Positions 15,819-22,458 of a stretch of DNA of 23,336 nt are shown in pieces. Below the pieces are notes generated by a model. The model was not told where the DNA came from, did not search any database, and was given only the letters and a program-made list of their open reading frames with translations. Numbering within the stretch: position 1 is the first letter of the stretch; the number at the start of each line of letters is the position of its first letter. The stretch is from an uncultured Tessaracoccus sp. GTDB lineage: Bacteria > Actinomycetota > Actinomycetes > Propionibacteriales > Propionibacteriaceae. A program made the translations under genes and the position numbers. The DNA is taken from contig NZ_CAMYFI010000034.1 in NCBI RefSeq assembly GCF_947255005.1, forward strand, positions 1 to 23,336, written 5' to 3'.

Positions 15819-16790
15819 CTACAGTTCCAGCACAATCTTGCCGACGTTGTCGCCGGACTCCAGCAGCTCGTGTGCGCGACGGACCTCGTCGAAGGGAATC
15901 CGGGTCTCCGGCGAGAGCTTGACCTTGCCGCTGCGCATGAGCGGCCACACCTGCCGCTCCACTTGGGCGCAGATCTCAGCCTTCTCAGCCTCGGGGCGGA
16001 ACCGCAGCGACGTGGCCGTCACCGTGCCTTGTTTGCTGAGCAGCAGGCCGACGTTGAGCGTGCCTTTGACGCCGCCCTGCAGGCCGATCACCACCATGCG
16101 TCCACGACGAGCGAGAGCCTTGACGTTGGCCTCGAGGTACTTGGCGCCAATGATGTCGAGGATCACATCGGCGCCGTGCCCGTCGGTGGCCTCTTTGAGG
16201 GCTGCCACCCAGTCGCCGTGGTAGTCGAGCGCGATGTCGGTTCCGTGTTGGCGGCAGTGCTCGAGCTTCGCCTCGGTGCCCGCGGTGGCTGCGACGCGCG
16301 CGCCCAGCGCCTTGGCGTACTGGGTTGCGAACGTGCCGATGCCGCCCGCACCACCGTGTACGAGGAAGGTCTCGCCTTCCTTCAGGTGGGTGTGTTCGAG
16401 GTTGCTCACGACGGTGGCCGCCACCTCGAGCACGCCCGCAGCGCTCACGAGGTCAACGCCGGGAGGCGGGGAGATGAGCTGGCCTTCGGGAGCAACGAAG
16501 TACTCCGCTGCGCCGCCGCCTGCGAGGAGCGCGACAACCTCATCGCCGACGTTCCAGCGCTCGCATCCTTCCGCGACGGCTTCCACCACACCCGACGCCT
16601 CCAGGCCGAGCACGTCGGTGACGCCCTTCGGGGGTGGGTAGTGGCCCTGCCTCTGCAGCACGTCGGCGCGGTTCACGCCGACGGCGGTGGTGCGCACCAA
16701 CACCTCGCCGGGGGCTGGGTAGGGTTTCTCGACTTCAGCGATGGTGAGCGCCGACGCATCTCCCGGTTCGGGAACGATCACTGCCTTCAT
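15819..16790 (-). CDS. PIG3-type NAD(P)H quinone oxidoreductase (zinc-free MDR family)
   Basis: A cytoplasmic medium-chain reductase of 323 residues that likely reduces quinones or other alpha,beta-unsaturated carbonyls with NADPH. Motifs are GVNRADVLQRQGHYPPPKG (38-56), GLEASGVV (62-69), the cofactor loop LVHGGAGGIGTFATQYAK, and a C-terminal GDNVGKIVLEL. No structural zinc cysteines are seen. I chose ATG at 16788-16790 because the family begins MKAV; a GGAGG-like site sits just upstream but very close. The open frame continues upstream through repeat DNA to 16964 and should not be included. Its gene is followed by argG on the same strand, 64 bp away. Confidence 0.92.
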   Translation of the reverse strand: MKAVIVPEPGDASALTIAEVEKPYPAPGEVLVRTTAVGVNRADVLQRQGHYPPPKGVTDVLGLEASGVVEAVAEGCERWNVGDEVVALLAGGGAAEYFVAPEGQLISPPPGVDLVSAAGVLEVAATVVSNLEHTHLKEGETFLVHGGAGGIGTFATQYAKALGARVAATAGTEAKLEHCRQHGTDIALDYHGDWVAALKEATDGHGADVILDIIGAKYLEANVKALARRGRMVVIGLQGGVKGTLNVGLLLSKQGTVTATSLRFRPEAEKAEICAQVERQVWPLMRSGKVKLSPETRIPFDEVRRAHELLESGDNVGKIVLEL

Positions 16791-16881
16791 GCCTCCACCC
16801 TGCCACACGCAGCAAGGCTCCGGGGCAGCGGGGCGCTTGAGGCTCGGGCGCCCGGTCTCGATGTTTGAGCCGCTGCCGGTC

Positions 16882-16933
16882 GTCTCTCGGTGATTGAGTA
16901 GCGCACGTAGCCCGCGTATCGAAATCCCGAGAC
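16882..16933. repeat. REP-like palindromic element, copy 1
   Basis: The element runs from GTCTCTCGG to CCCGAGAC, with an inner TGATTGAGTAGCGC...GCGTATCGAAAT core. The same core, inverted and better preserved, occurs near 17716-17753. Elements of this GATTGAGTAGCGC/GCGTATCGAAAC type are common intergenic repeats in actinobacteria. Confidence 0.6.
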
Positions 16934-16945
16934 GCAGCGGCACAA

Positions 16946-17028
16946 AAACTGCAAAACTCGCCAACAGTTGCGTGCCTCACGCTTGGCTGAGCGTAGAGGG
17001 GTGCGTCTGATGGCGAGTTTTGCAGTTT
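16946..17028. repeat. Perfect 18-bp inverted repeat with 47-nt loop
   Basis: AAACTGCAAAACTCGCCA (16946-16963) is the exact reverse complement of 17011-17028. The arms are richer in A/T than their surroundings. No gene I recognise lies in the 47-nt loop. It could be the ends of a vanished mobile element, a recombination site or a structured RNA. Confidence 0.75.
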
Positions 17029-17135
17029 CTTCAGTGGTACACCCGCTGGTGTCTGGCCGCGATGTCTTCAATGTTCTGAATCGTGGTGGCGTAATGGCTT
17101 GTCTGGTTTCCTTGACGGATGCGCTGTTGTCTGGA

Positions 17136-17363
17136 ATGGTTGACACTGTGGAGGTTGAGATCTGGCGTAGCGCTTATAAGCACGGCGTCAGCGATGCAGA
17201 TATTCGGCACGCGTTGCGCAACCGGGTCAAGACCCTCCTCACTGAGGATGAAATGGTGATGATCATCGGTCCTGCCGAGAACGCCACCATGCTTGAGGTC
17301 GGCATTGGCCGTACCGGAGCAATCGTCCACGCTATGCCCGCCCGTGCCAAGTACTGGCCCTGA
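17136..17363 (+). CDS. Small protein resembling actinobacterial toxin component
   Basis: A 75-residue protein with the pattern EIWRSAYKHGVSDADIRHALRN, then a MVMIIGPAENATMLEVG strand pair and HAMPARAKY near the end. This looks like the small BrnT/RelE-like toxin-type proteins often paired with a small antitoxin gene; it is a resemblance, not a proven assignment. ATG at 17136 lacks a clear ribosome site. A GTG at 17148 is an alternative: TTGACG (17112-17117) and AATGGT (17135-17140) are 17 nt apart and end 7 nt before it. The open frame to 16968 is unlikely to be translated. The next gene starts 15 bp after the stop. Confidence 0.6.
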   Translation: MVDTVEVEIWRSAYKHGVSDADIRHALRNRVKTLLTEDEMVMIIGPAENATMLEVGIGRTGAIVHAMPARAKYWP

Positions 17364-17378
17364 CAGAAGGTGATCGCC

Positions 17379-17630
17379 ATGCACATCAACGACCAGGACG
17401 CCATTCGATTCGAGACCGCTCATGACGGGGCGGGCCCCGACATCATCACCGAGATCGACGGCGATGCATTCGACGAGATCGTTGCAGCTCGTCGTGCAGC
17501 AACAGCAGCTGACGAAGCGCTCGTTGCAGCGGTCACTCGCGCACGCGCCAAAGGGCAGACATGGGAGGCCATCGGTGCCGCCCTCGGCGTCAGTCGTCAA
17601 GCCGCTCACGCCAAGTACGCCAAGGCCTGA
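17379..17630 (+). CDS. Small helix-turn-helix protein, candidate antitoxin
   Basis: An 83-residue protein. The acidic N-terminal half (DQDAIRFETAHDG, ITEIDGDAFDEIV) could contact a toxin. The C-terminal half has a helix-turn-helix, TWEAIGAALGVSRQAAHAKY (~59-78), of the kind seen in actinobacterial sigma-like or antitoxin proteins. I chose ATG at 17379 because GAAGG lies 8 nt upstream; GTG at 17370 is an alternative. The 15-bp distance from the toxin-like gene points to one transcript. If it binds DNA, autoregulation would be expected, and the 18-bp inverted repeat upstream is a candidate operator. This is inference. Confidence 0.62.
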   Translation: MHINDQDAIRFETAHDGAGPDIITEIDGDAFDEIVAARRAATAADEALVAAVTRARAKGQTWEAIGAALGVSRQAAHAKYAKA

Positions 17631-17658
17631 AGCCGCACATCGAGATGCGCGGGTGCCC

Positions 17659-17753
17659 GTCTCTCGGATGATTAAGCCGCTGCCAGAGGCGGCGGCTCGA
17701 AAACATCCACGGTGTGGTTTCGATACGCGCCCTTCGGGCGCTACTCAACCACC
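17659..17753. repeat. REP-like palindromic element, copy 2
   Basis: It starts with GTCTCTCGG (17659-17667), as copy 1 does. It includes GGTTTCGATACGCGCCC/TTC/GGGCGCTACTCAACC (17716-17750), a hairpin with a GCGCCC/GGGCGC stem and a TTC loop. The core is the inverse of copy 1 in the same gene-free patch. Confidence 0.65.
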
Positions 17754-17830
17754 TGGCGCAAGGCGCGGGTGCTACTCAACCACCTGGCGTGACGCGCGGG
17801 CGCTGCTCAACCAGCTGGCGGTGCGGCGTC
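17738..17830. repeat. Three 31-bp direct tandem repeats running into a gene end
   Basis: Units start at 17738, 17769 and 17800 with the core GCTACTCAACCACCTGGCG; the third is diverged (GCTGCTCAACCAGCTGGCG). The third unit contains the stop codon and last seven codons of the pseudouridine synthase gene. The first unit overlaps the REP-like element, so the array probably grew from it. Confidence 0.75.
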
Positions 17831-18742
17831 GGGCCAGGGGAGCTGGCGACTACTCCGGAACACGCGCTCGGAGCCGTCGACGGGGTCGATGAATCGCAGC
17901 TCGGTGGCGAGCAGCCCGAGCGGGTGGGTGAAATCGTCGATGCTCCACGGCTGCACCACTGGGTAGAGCGGGTCATTCCACAACGGAATCCCCAGTTCAA
18001 GAAAGTGCATGCGGATCTGATGCGTCTTGCCGGTCAGCGGTGTCGCCTCGTAGCGGCCCCAACCGCCGCGCACATCCAGCAGCCGCACGTCGGTGTGCGC
18101 GTTGGGTGGCAAGTCGAGACGCTCGGCCTGCATGGTTCCCACGCGCTTCACCAGGTGTGACGAGACACGTCGCGGAAAGGCTAACCCATCGTCGACGGGG
18201 GCCATCACCTCGTAGGTTTTGCGCGTCGTCGGCACGCCGAAAATGGAGTGATAGGGCGCGCGCCAGCGCTTCGTGGTGGCCATGAGCAGCACGCCGGCGG
18301 TGGCCCGGTCGAGGCGATGCACCGCCGACAACTCCGGCATTCCGAGCGCCTGCCGCGCCCGCACCACGGCCGACTGCACCACGTGCCGGCCGCGGGGAAT
18401 CGTCGAGAGGAAGTGAGGTTTATCGAGCACCACAATGCGCTCGTCTTGATGCAGCACCGTGAGTTCCCCGGGCACCTCGGGCTCGTCGCGCAGCTCGCGG
18501 TGAAACCACACGAAGGTGTGCGGGCGGTAGATCTCGTCGCCGGTCCACGGCCGACCGTGCTGGTCGACGAAGTCACCGCGCGCCAACATCGCGTCGACGC
18601 GATCACCGTCGGCGGCGAGCTTGTCACGCAAGAACGCACCCATCGTCGGCCAAGGCAGCGCGTTGCTCGGGTCGCGGTCAGGGGTGCGCACCCACGCCGC
18701 TTGCAGCCCGTGGCGGGGCGGAAGGGGCGACTTGGGCGGCAT
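17807..18742 (-). CDS. RluA-family pseudouridine synthase
   Basis: Converts specific uridines in rRNA or tRNA to pseudouridine. The catalytic signature HRLDRATAG is at 142-150, with the nucleophile Asp145, preceded by VLDKPHFLSTIPRGRH (105-120). Family blocks further on are RKTYEV and LTGKTHQIRMHFLELGIPLWNDPLYP. The 311-residue length is normal. The N-terminal ~95 residues are not a clear S4 domain. ATG at 18740-18742 has GAGG 6 nt upstream; a longer frame crosses the tRNA-Ser gene and is rejected. The extreme C terminus (PWPDAAPPAG) partly derives from tandem-repeat DNA. The target uridine is unknown. Confidence 0.9.
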   Translation of the reverse strand: MPPKSPLPPRHGLQAAWVRTPDRDPSNALPWPTMGAFLRDKLAADGDRVDAMLARGDFVDQHGRPWTGDEIYRPHTFVWFHRELRDEPEVPGELTVLHQDERIVVLDKPHFLSTIPRGRHVVQSAVVRARQALGMPELSAVHRLDRATAGVLLMATTKRWRAPYHSIFGVPTTRKTYEVMAPVDDGLAFPRRVSSHLVKRVGTMQAERLDLPPNAHTDVRLLDVRGGWGRYEATPLTGKTHQIRMHFLELGIPLWNDPLYPVVQPWSIDDFTHPLGLLATELRFIDPVDGSERVFRSSRQLPWPDAAPPAG

Positions 18743-18800
18743 CAGGGTCCTCACTCGTTGGGTGGTGGTGCTGTGGCGTGAGCATACCGGGCGGGTGCGG

Positions 18801-18806
18801 TAAGCT
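18801..18806 (+). promoter_or_regulatory. Candidate -10 box for tRNA-Ser(UGA)
   Basis: TAAGCT lies 9 nt before the mature tRNA start. No convincing -35 box. Confidence 0.35.
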
Positions 18807-18815
18807 CGTGGCCCT

Positions 18816-18903
18816 GGCGAGGTCGCATAGTGGACTAGTGCAGCCGCCTTGAAAGCGGCCGAGGTGCAAGCCTCCGTGGGTTCGAATCCCACCCTCGCCG
18901 CCA
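18816..18903 (+). tRNA. tRNA-Ser (anticodon UGA)
   Basis: The acceptor stem GGCGAGG (18816-18822) pairs with CCTCGCC (18893-18899). The discriminator G18900 is followed by an encoded CCA (18901-18903). The anticodon loop CTTGAAA gives UGA, reading UCA and related Ser codons. A long variable arm fits class II tRNA-Ser, and the T loop GTTCGAATC is canonical. Confidence 0.95.
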
Positions 18904-18948
18904 ACCACGACAAGCCCGACGCCGCGCCGAACTGGCTAGCCACTTGAG

Positions 18949-18954
18949 TACACT
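18949..18954 (+). promoter_or_regulatory. Candidate -10 box TACACT of a leaderless gene
   Basis: TACACT is 6 nt before the ATG at 18961. No -35 box is evident. Confidence 0.5.
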
Positions 18955-18960
18955 CTCGGT

Positions 18961-19404
18961 ATGCCCGAGCGCACGTTCTTCCTCAAATCCCGTCCGCCGC
19001 TGCGCGCCTTTCTCCTCGCCGCGCTGCTGAGTCTCGTCGGAGGGGTGCTGACAGTGTTGTCGCTGCAACACGGATGGAGCGCACTGGCCGTCGCCTTCTT
19101 CATCATCGTCTTGGTGCTGGGCGTTGCGCTGTTCACCGTCGCGATTGTGGCGACGATCAGGCTCGGCGTGCGGATCACCATCACCGACGACGGGTACAAG
19201 GTGTCGGGCACGCAGACCACCCGTGAGGGGCAATGGAAGGACGTCTCGAAGGTCACCCAGGCCGTCGAAGGCGCGCACATCACCATCTACCACGGCGACG
19301 TTCGCCGCACCCACCTCATTTTCCCTGGCGGGCCGGCGCAGGCCCAGATGCAGGATGTTATCGACGAGATCATGGCCCGGCTCGAACGCGTTAAGCAGGG
19401 CTGA
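18961..19404 (+). CDS. Small two-pass membrane protein, function unknown
   Basis: A 147-residue protein not assigned to a characterised family. Residues ~14-35 and ~40-66 are strongly hydrophobic and probably form two membrane spans. Residues ~70-140 look like a small beta-rich cytoplasmic domain (VRITITDDGYKVSGTQTTREGQWKDVSKV) ending in a helix, in the style of bacterial PH-like domains. TACACT lies 6 nt before the ATG with no Shine-Dalgarno, so it is probably leaderless. Its stop is 3 bp from the stop of the convergent LCP gene. Confidence 0.75.
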   Translation: MPERTFFLKSRPPLRAFLLAALLSLVGGVLTVLSLQHGWSALAVAFFIIVLVLGVALFTVAIVATIRLGVRITITDDGYKVSGTQTTREGQWKDVSKVTQAVEGAHITIYHGDVRRTHLIFPGGPAQAQMQDVIDEIMARLERVKQG

Positions 19405-19407
19405 ACG

Positions 19408-21216
19408 TCACTCCTCCTTCGGGTTGAACGCGCAGGCGTCCGCGATGTCTTGGGCGCCGTTACCGTCGTTCTTGTCGTTCCCCTTGTCCCTGTCGTCTGG
19501 CTCGTTGCTGGGGGTGGGCGACGGCGTGGGTGCTGCCGTCGGTGTCTTCGGCCCGTTGATGGCGTCTTGGACGTAGGCGCGCATCTTGTCGAAGTCGGGG
19601 TTCTCGTAGGAGTAACCGTTCTTGCCCATCGTGAACGCGAGGCGCAGCATCTTCTGCTTCTGGGTTTTGAGCGCGAGATCGGTGAGCGATTCGAGCATGT
19701 GCTGCGGGATGTCGGTGAGCACCATGTCGCTCGACGCGCCCGCGATAGCTTCAAAGCGCGTGAGGAGCGTCGTCGGGTTGGCCTGATCGGTGATGGCCTT
19801 GATGAGGCACGACTGACGCTCCATGCGCGAGTAGTCGCTGGTGCTCCAACGGCTGCGGGCGTACCAAAGGCCTTCGTTGCCGTTCAGATGCTGGTTTGCG
19901 CCCACCTCAAGCCAGCCCGCAGCGCGTCGGTTCTCGGAGTTGCCGCCCATCGGGAGGCGCTCGTTGATGTTGACTGTGACGCCGCCCATGGCGTCGATGA
20001 GGTTGCGCAGCCCGTCGATGTTGAGCAGCAGGAAGTAGTGCACGGGCAGGCCAGTGATGCCCTCCACACCTTGTTTCAGGGCTTCGGCGCCGCGGTACGT
20101 CTGACCCTCGAACAGGTGTGGATAGTCGCGGTCGGTGCGTTCCCAGATGGCGTTGAAGTGCCACTCCGCGGGGTCGCCGTCGCCGCGGAACCCGTCGGGG
20201 AACTCTGTCGCCATCTCGCTGCCCTCGGGGAAGGGCGTGTATTGCAGATTTCGGGGGATCTGGATGAGCGTCGTGGCACCCGTGGCGGTGTCGACGCTTG
20301 CGAGCATCACCGTGTCGGTGCGGAATCCGGATCGCTCCTTCACACCGCTCTCGATGCGGCCCTGATCCAGGTCGGAGCCGATGAGCAGGATGTTCAGGCG
20401 CTTGAGGTCGCCAAACGGGTTCTCCCCGCTGCCGTCTAGGGTTGGCTTCGAGCCCGATACCACGTCGTTATCTGAGCCGAACGTTTTGCTCAGCGTGCTC
20501 GCCAGCACCTGCGAATAGGCGGCACCCACAGCCACCGGTGTTGCGACCGCGAGCGACAACACCCCGACGAGAACCGCGCCGGCGAAGCGCTTGCCTTGGC
20601 TGATTGCTTTCGAGCGCGTCGCGAGATGCGTCATCACGATAAGCGCCACCCACAACAGACCCATCCCGATCAGCACGACGGTTACGATGTGCAGCACGCC
20701 TCTGCCCGACGCCAAGCCGACGGCCGCCGACACGGCTGCCGAAATGAAGCTCTCCCCAGCGTCAGGCTTCACTCGAGACGCGAAAAGCAACGCGCCGGCG
20801 AGCGTTACGCCCACGAAGCCGAGCGCGACGATCGCGCCCAGCCTGCGGTTCTCCTTCTTGCGGCTGCCCACCAGGCCAAGGCCCGGAACCAACGTGGAAA
20901 GGATGGTGAGCAGCACCGTCCGGCGGAAGTGAGGCTGGGAACCGGGCGCTTTGGTGTGCTTGACGGGGGTCGGTTCGGGCGCGGGATGGTCATCCTCGCG
21001 CAGGAGATTGTTGAGAGAGGTTCGCTGCCACGCCGTGGGCAGCCTACCGTGACGTGCCTCCTCGGGGCGCCCGAGTGCTTCGTGGGTGTGCGGCTGCATG
21101 TCAGTGAGTTCGTCGTCGATGAGAAGACGTCGAGGACGCTCCTCTCGGAAGAGACCCGAGAGGTCGGCGTCGCTCTCAGCTCTGCGCCGTGGCGCGGGAG
21201 TGTGGGGCTCTTCCAT
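19408..21216 (-). CDS. LytR-CpsA-Psr (LCP) family wall-glycan ligase
   Basis: Members transfer lipid-linked glycopolymers onto peptidoglycan on the outer face of the membrane. Residues 1-95 form a charged cytoplasmic head. Four hydrophobic segments follow (~99-118, 126-147, 173-197, 211-236); many LCP proteins have one. The LCP domain runs from ~273 (LNILLIGSDLDQGR) through SGFRTDTVMLASVD (296-309), IPRN (320-323), GITGLPVHYFLLLNIDGL and YARSRWSTSDYSRMERQ (452-468), with Arg299, Asp301, Arg322 and Arg454 in expected places. The tail (~555-602) is Pro/Thr/Ser-rich, then Asn/Asp/Lys-rich. ATG at 21214-21216 has AGGAGG 6-7 nt upstream. A TACACT -10 candidate is at 21235-21240. Confidence 0.93.
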   Translation of the reverse strand: MEEPHTPAPRRRAESDADLSGLFREERPRRLLIDDELTDMQPHTHEALGRPEEARHGRLPTAWQRTSLNNLLREDDHPAPEPTPVKHTKAPGSQPHFRRTVLLTILSTLVPGLGLVGSRKKENRRLGAIVALGFVGVTLAGALLFASRVKPDAGESFISAAVSAAVGLASGRGVLHIVTVVLIGMGLLWVALIVMTHLATRSKAISQGKRFAGAVLVGVLSLAVATPVAVGAAYSQVLASTLSKTFGSDNDVVSGSKPTLDGSGENPFGDLKRLNILLIGSDLDQGRIESGVKERSGFRTDTVMLASVDTATGATTLIQIPRNLQYTPFPEGSEMATEFPDGFRGDGDPAEWHFNAIWERTDRDYPHLFEGQTYRGAEALKQGVEGITGLPVHYFLLLNIDGLRNLIDAMGGVTVNINERLPMGGNSENRRAAGWLEVGANQHLNGNEGLWYARSRWSTSDYSRMERQSCLIKAITDQANPTTLLTRFEAIAGASSDMVLTDIPQHMLESLTDLALKTQKQKMLRLAFTMGKNGYSYENPDFDKMRAYVQDAINGPKTPTAAPTPSPTPSNEPDDRDKGNDKNDGNGAQDIADACAFNPKEE

Positions 21217-21234
21217 TCGTTTCCTCCTCGCGCC

Positions 21235-21240
21235 AGTGTA
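21235..21240 (-). promoter_or_regulatory. Candidate -10 box for the LCP gene
   Basis: TACACT on the minus strand lies 18 nt before the ATG. It would give a short leader carrying the AGGAGG ribosome site. The -35 is unclear. Confidence 0.4.
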
Positions 21241-21291
21241 ACCGCGCGGCGGAAGAATATTGATGTCGGGATGCTTCGGGCAGCAGACGAG

Positions 21292-21322
21292 TTGCGCGCT
21301 CACCCCGTTTGGCCGGTACAGT
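21292..21322 (+). promoter_or_regulatory. Candidate promoter for tRNA-Ser(GCU)
   Basis: TTGCGC (21292-21297) and TACAGT (21317-21322) are 19 nt apart, with the tRNA beginning 12 nt later. Confidence 0.45.
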
Positions 21323-21333
21323 TGGCCGTTGTT

Positions 21334-21424
21334 GGAGGTGTCGCCTAGTCCGGTCTATGGCGCCCGCCTGCTAAGCGGGTTGAGGGCTTCAACCCTCTCG
21401 CGGGTTCAAATCCCGCCACCTCCG
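21334..21424 (+). tRNA. tRNA-Ser (anticodon GCU)
   Basis: The acceptor stem GGAGGTG (21334-21340) pairs with CACCTCC (21417-21423), discriminator G21424. The anticodon loop CTGCTAA gives GCU, reading AGC/AGU. The long variable arm is typical of Ser. The next three bases are CCG, so CCA is not encoded and must be added after transcription, unlike the other two tRNAs here. Confidence 0.95.
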
Positions 21425-21429
21425 CCGAT

Positions 21430-21460
21430 CCGCCCGGTGCGCTCCCGCGCCGGGCGGTTT
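21430..21460 (+). terminator. Hairpin terminator after tRNA-Ser(GCU)
   Basis: An 8-bp stem CCGCCCGG/CCGGGCGG (21430-21437, 21450-21457) is followed by TTT. Confidence 0.7.
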
Positions 21461-21490
21461 CATGTCGCGAGGGTGTCCCGGCAGAGAATT

Positions 21491-21518
21491 TTGTGCTGAG
21501 GCGCCAGGTGGGTATAGT
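21491..21518 (+). promoter_or_regulatory. Candidate promoter for tRNA-Arg(ACG)
   Basis: TTGTGC (21491-21496) and TATAGT (21513-21518) are 16 nt apart. TATAGT is the best -10 match in this part of the window, 14 nt before the tRNA. Confidence 0.6.
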
Positions 21519-21532
21519 TCTTTTCTGCCCAA

Positions 21533-21608
21533 GCGCACGTGGCTCAATGGATAGAGCATCTGACTACGGATCAGAAGGTTGGGGGTTCGAGTCCTCCCGT
21601 GCGCGCCA
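21533..21608 (+). tRNA. tRNA-Arg (anticodon ACG)
   Basis: The acceptor stem GCGCACG (21533-21539) pairs with CGTGCGC (21598-21604), discriminator G21605, encoded CCA at 21606-21608. The anticodon loop CTACGGA gives ACG, which is read as ICG after deamination and decodes CGU/CGC/CGA. Confidence 0.96.
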
Positions 21609-21612
21609 GCTA

Positions 21613-21640
21613 GCCCCCGGCTCATCACCGGGGGCATTTT
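21613..21640 (+). terminator. Rho-independent terminator after tRNA-Arg(ACG)
   Basis: A perfect 8-bp stem GCCCCCGG/CCGGGGGC (21613-21620, 21628-21635) with a 7-nt loop is followed by ATTTT. Confidence 0.85.
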
Positions 21641-21665
21641 CATGCTCCGGTGTGCTTGCCACAAT
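21637..21665 (+). promoter_or_regulatory. Candidate promoter for the phosphodiesterase gene
   Basis: TTTTCA (21637-21642) and CACAAT (21660-21665) are 17 nt apart. CACAAT is 6 nt before the ATG at 21672, so the mRNA may be leaderless. The -35 box overlaps the T-run of the tRNA terminator. Confidence 0.4.
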
Positions 21666-21671
21666 GGTGGT

Positions 21672-22391
21672 ATGACTTCCATCTGGGCACACCGGGGCGC
21701 CAGCCGACGCGCGCCTGAGAACACCCTTCCCGCGTTCGAGATTGCCGTCGAACTTGGCGCTGACGGCGTCGAACTCGACGTGCAACGCACCGCCGACGGC
21801 GAACTCGTCGTCATCCACGACGAGACCGTCGACCGCACCACCAACGGCACCGGCGCCGTCGCGCGGCTCACCTCCGACGGGGTCCGCGCGCTGGACGCGT
21901 CGGCTGGCCTCCCGGGCTTTGGGGGCACGCGGGTGCCCACCTTGCGGCAGGTGCTGGAGCTGCTGCGCGGCACGGGGGTGCGGGTGAACGTCGAGCTCAA
22001 GACGAGCATCGAGCGCTACCTGGGCATCGAACGCGAAGCGCTGGCGCTCGTCGATGAACTCGGTATGAGGGAGCAGGTGGTGTGGTCGTCGTTCCGGCAC
22101 GCGTCGGTGACGGGCCTCGTCGGGGATGTTGCGGCGAGGCAGTTGGCGCTGCTGATGTCCGACGTGCTCGTGCGCCCGTGGAGCTACGCGGCGGAGTTGG
22201 GCGTCGGTGCGCTCCATCCTGGTCTGCACGTGCTGCAGGAACCCGGTTGGATTACCCACGCCCACGAGGCCGGGCTGCAGGTGCGCACGTGGACCGTCGA
22301 CGATCCCGAGCACCTGCAGCTGGCGGCGTGGGCCGGCGTTGATGCGATCATCACGAACGTTCCCGACGTGGCTCGCTCGCTGCTCGGCTGA
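21672..22391 (+). CDS. Glycerophosphodiester phosphodiesterase (GDPD family)
   Basis: Hydrolyses glycerophosphodiesters to glycerol-3-phosphate and an alcohol. The 239-residue TIM-barrel carries the family signature at the start: AHRGASRRAPENTLPAF with His7, Arg8 and Glu16, then the metal ligands Glu34/Asp36 in VELDVQ and His49/Asp50 in VIHDETVDRTTNGTG. VNVELKT and a C-terminal VRTWTVDD...GVDAIITNVPD are also typical. There is no signal peptide, so it is a cytoplasmic form. The start is ATG at 21672; the open frame continues upstream into the tRNA gene and that part is rejected. Confidence 0.93.
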   Translation: MTSIWAHRGASRRAPENTLPAFEIAVELGADGVELDVQRTADGELVVIHDETVDRTTNGTGAVARLTSDGVRALDASAGLPGFGGTRVPTLRQVLELLRGTGVRVNVELKTSIERYLGIEREALALVDELGMREQVVWSSFRHASVTGLVGDVAARQLALLMSDVLVRPWSYAAELGVGALHPGLHVLQEPGWITHAHEAGLQVRTWTVDDPEHLQLAAWAGVDAIITNVPDVARSLLG

Positions 22392-22398
22392 CAGGGCA

Positions 22399-22450
22399 AA
22401 GATAGATCAAGTTCGTGGCTGGTCTACCCACCACCAACTTGATCTATCTT
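22399..22450. terminator. Long AT-rich palindrome between the phosphodiesterase gene and menB
   Basis: A 15-bp perfect outer stem (AAGATAGATCAAGTT, 22399-22413, with 22436-22450) continues after one mismatch with GTGG/CCAC around a 12-nt loop. It begins 7 bp past the phosphodiesterase stop and is likely a terminator. It also overlaps the region where the menB -35 box should be, so it could be an operator. The arms are strikingly AT-rich for this genome. Confidence 0.7.
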
Positions 22451-22458
22451 GCACTCGC

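Larger units (their letters stand above)
16791..17135. other. Gene-free accessory stretch with palindromes
   Basis: About 345 bases lie between the oxidoreductase start and the small toxin-like gene. The stretch holds one REP-like palindrome and a perfect 18-bp inverted repeat, listed separately. A forward open frame through 16968-17135 continues into the toxin-like gene, but its sequence matches no domain I know and it overlaps the inverted repeat. Confidence 0.5.

Noticed and set aside
16791..16964. N-terminal extension of the quinone oxidoreductase frame
   Set aside because: It runs through REP-like and inverted-repeat DNA, whereas the family begins at the MKAV methionine.
17738..17830. 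Possible CRISPR array
   Set aside because: The 31-bp units are directly adjacent with no spacers, and no cas genes are present.
19450..20439. 329-residue plus-strand frame opposite the LCP gene
   Set aside because: Shadow frame; the LCP motifs on the other strand are unambiguous.
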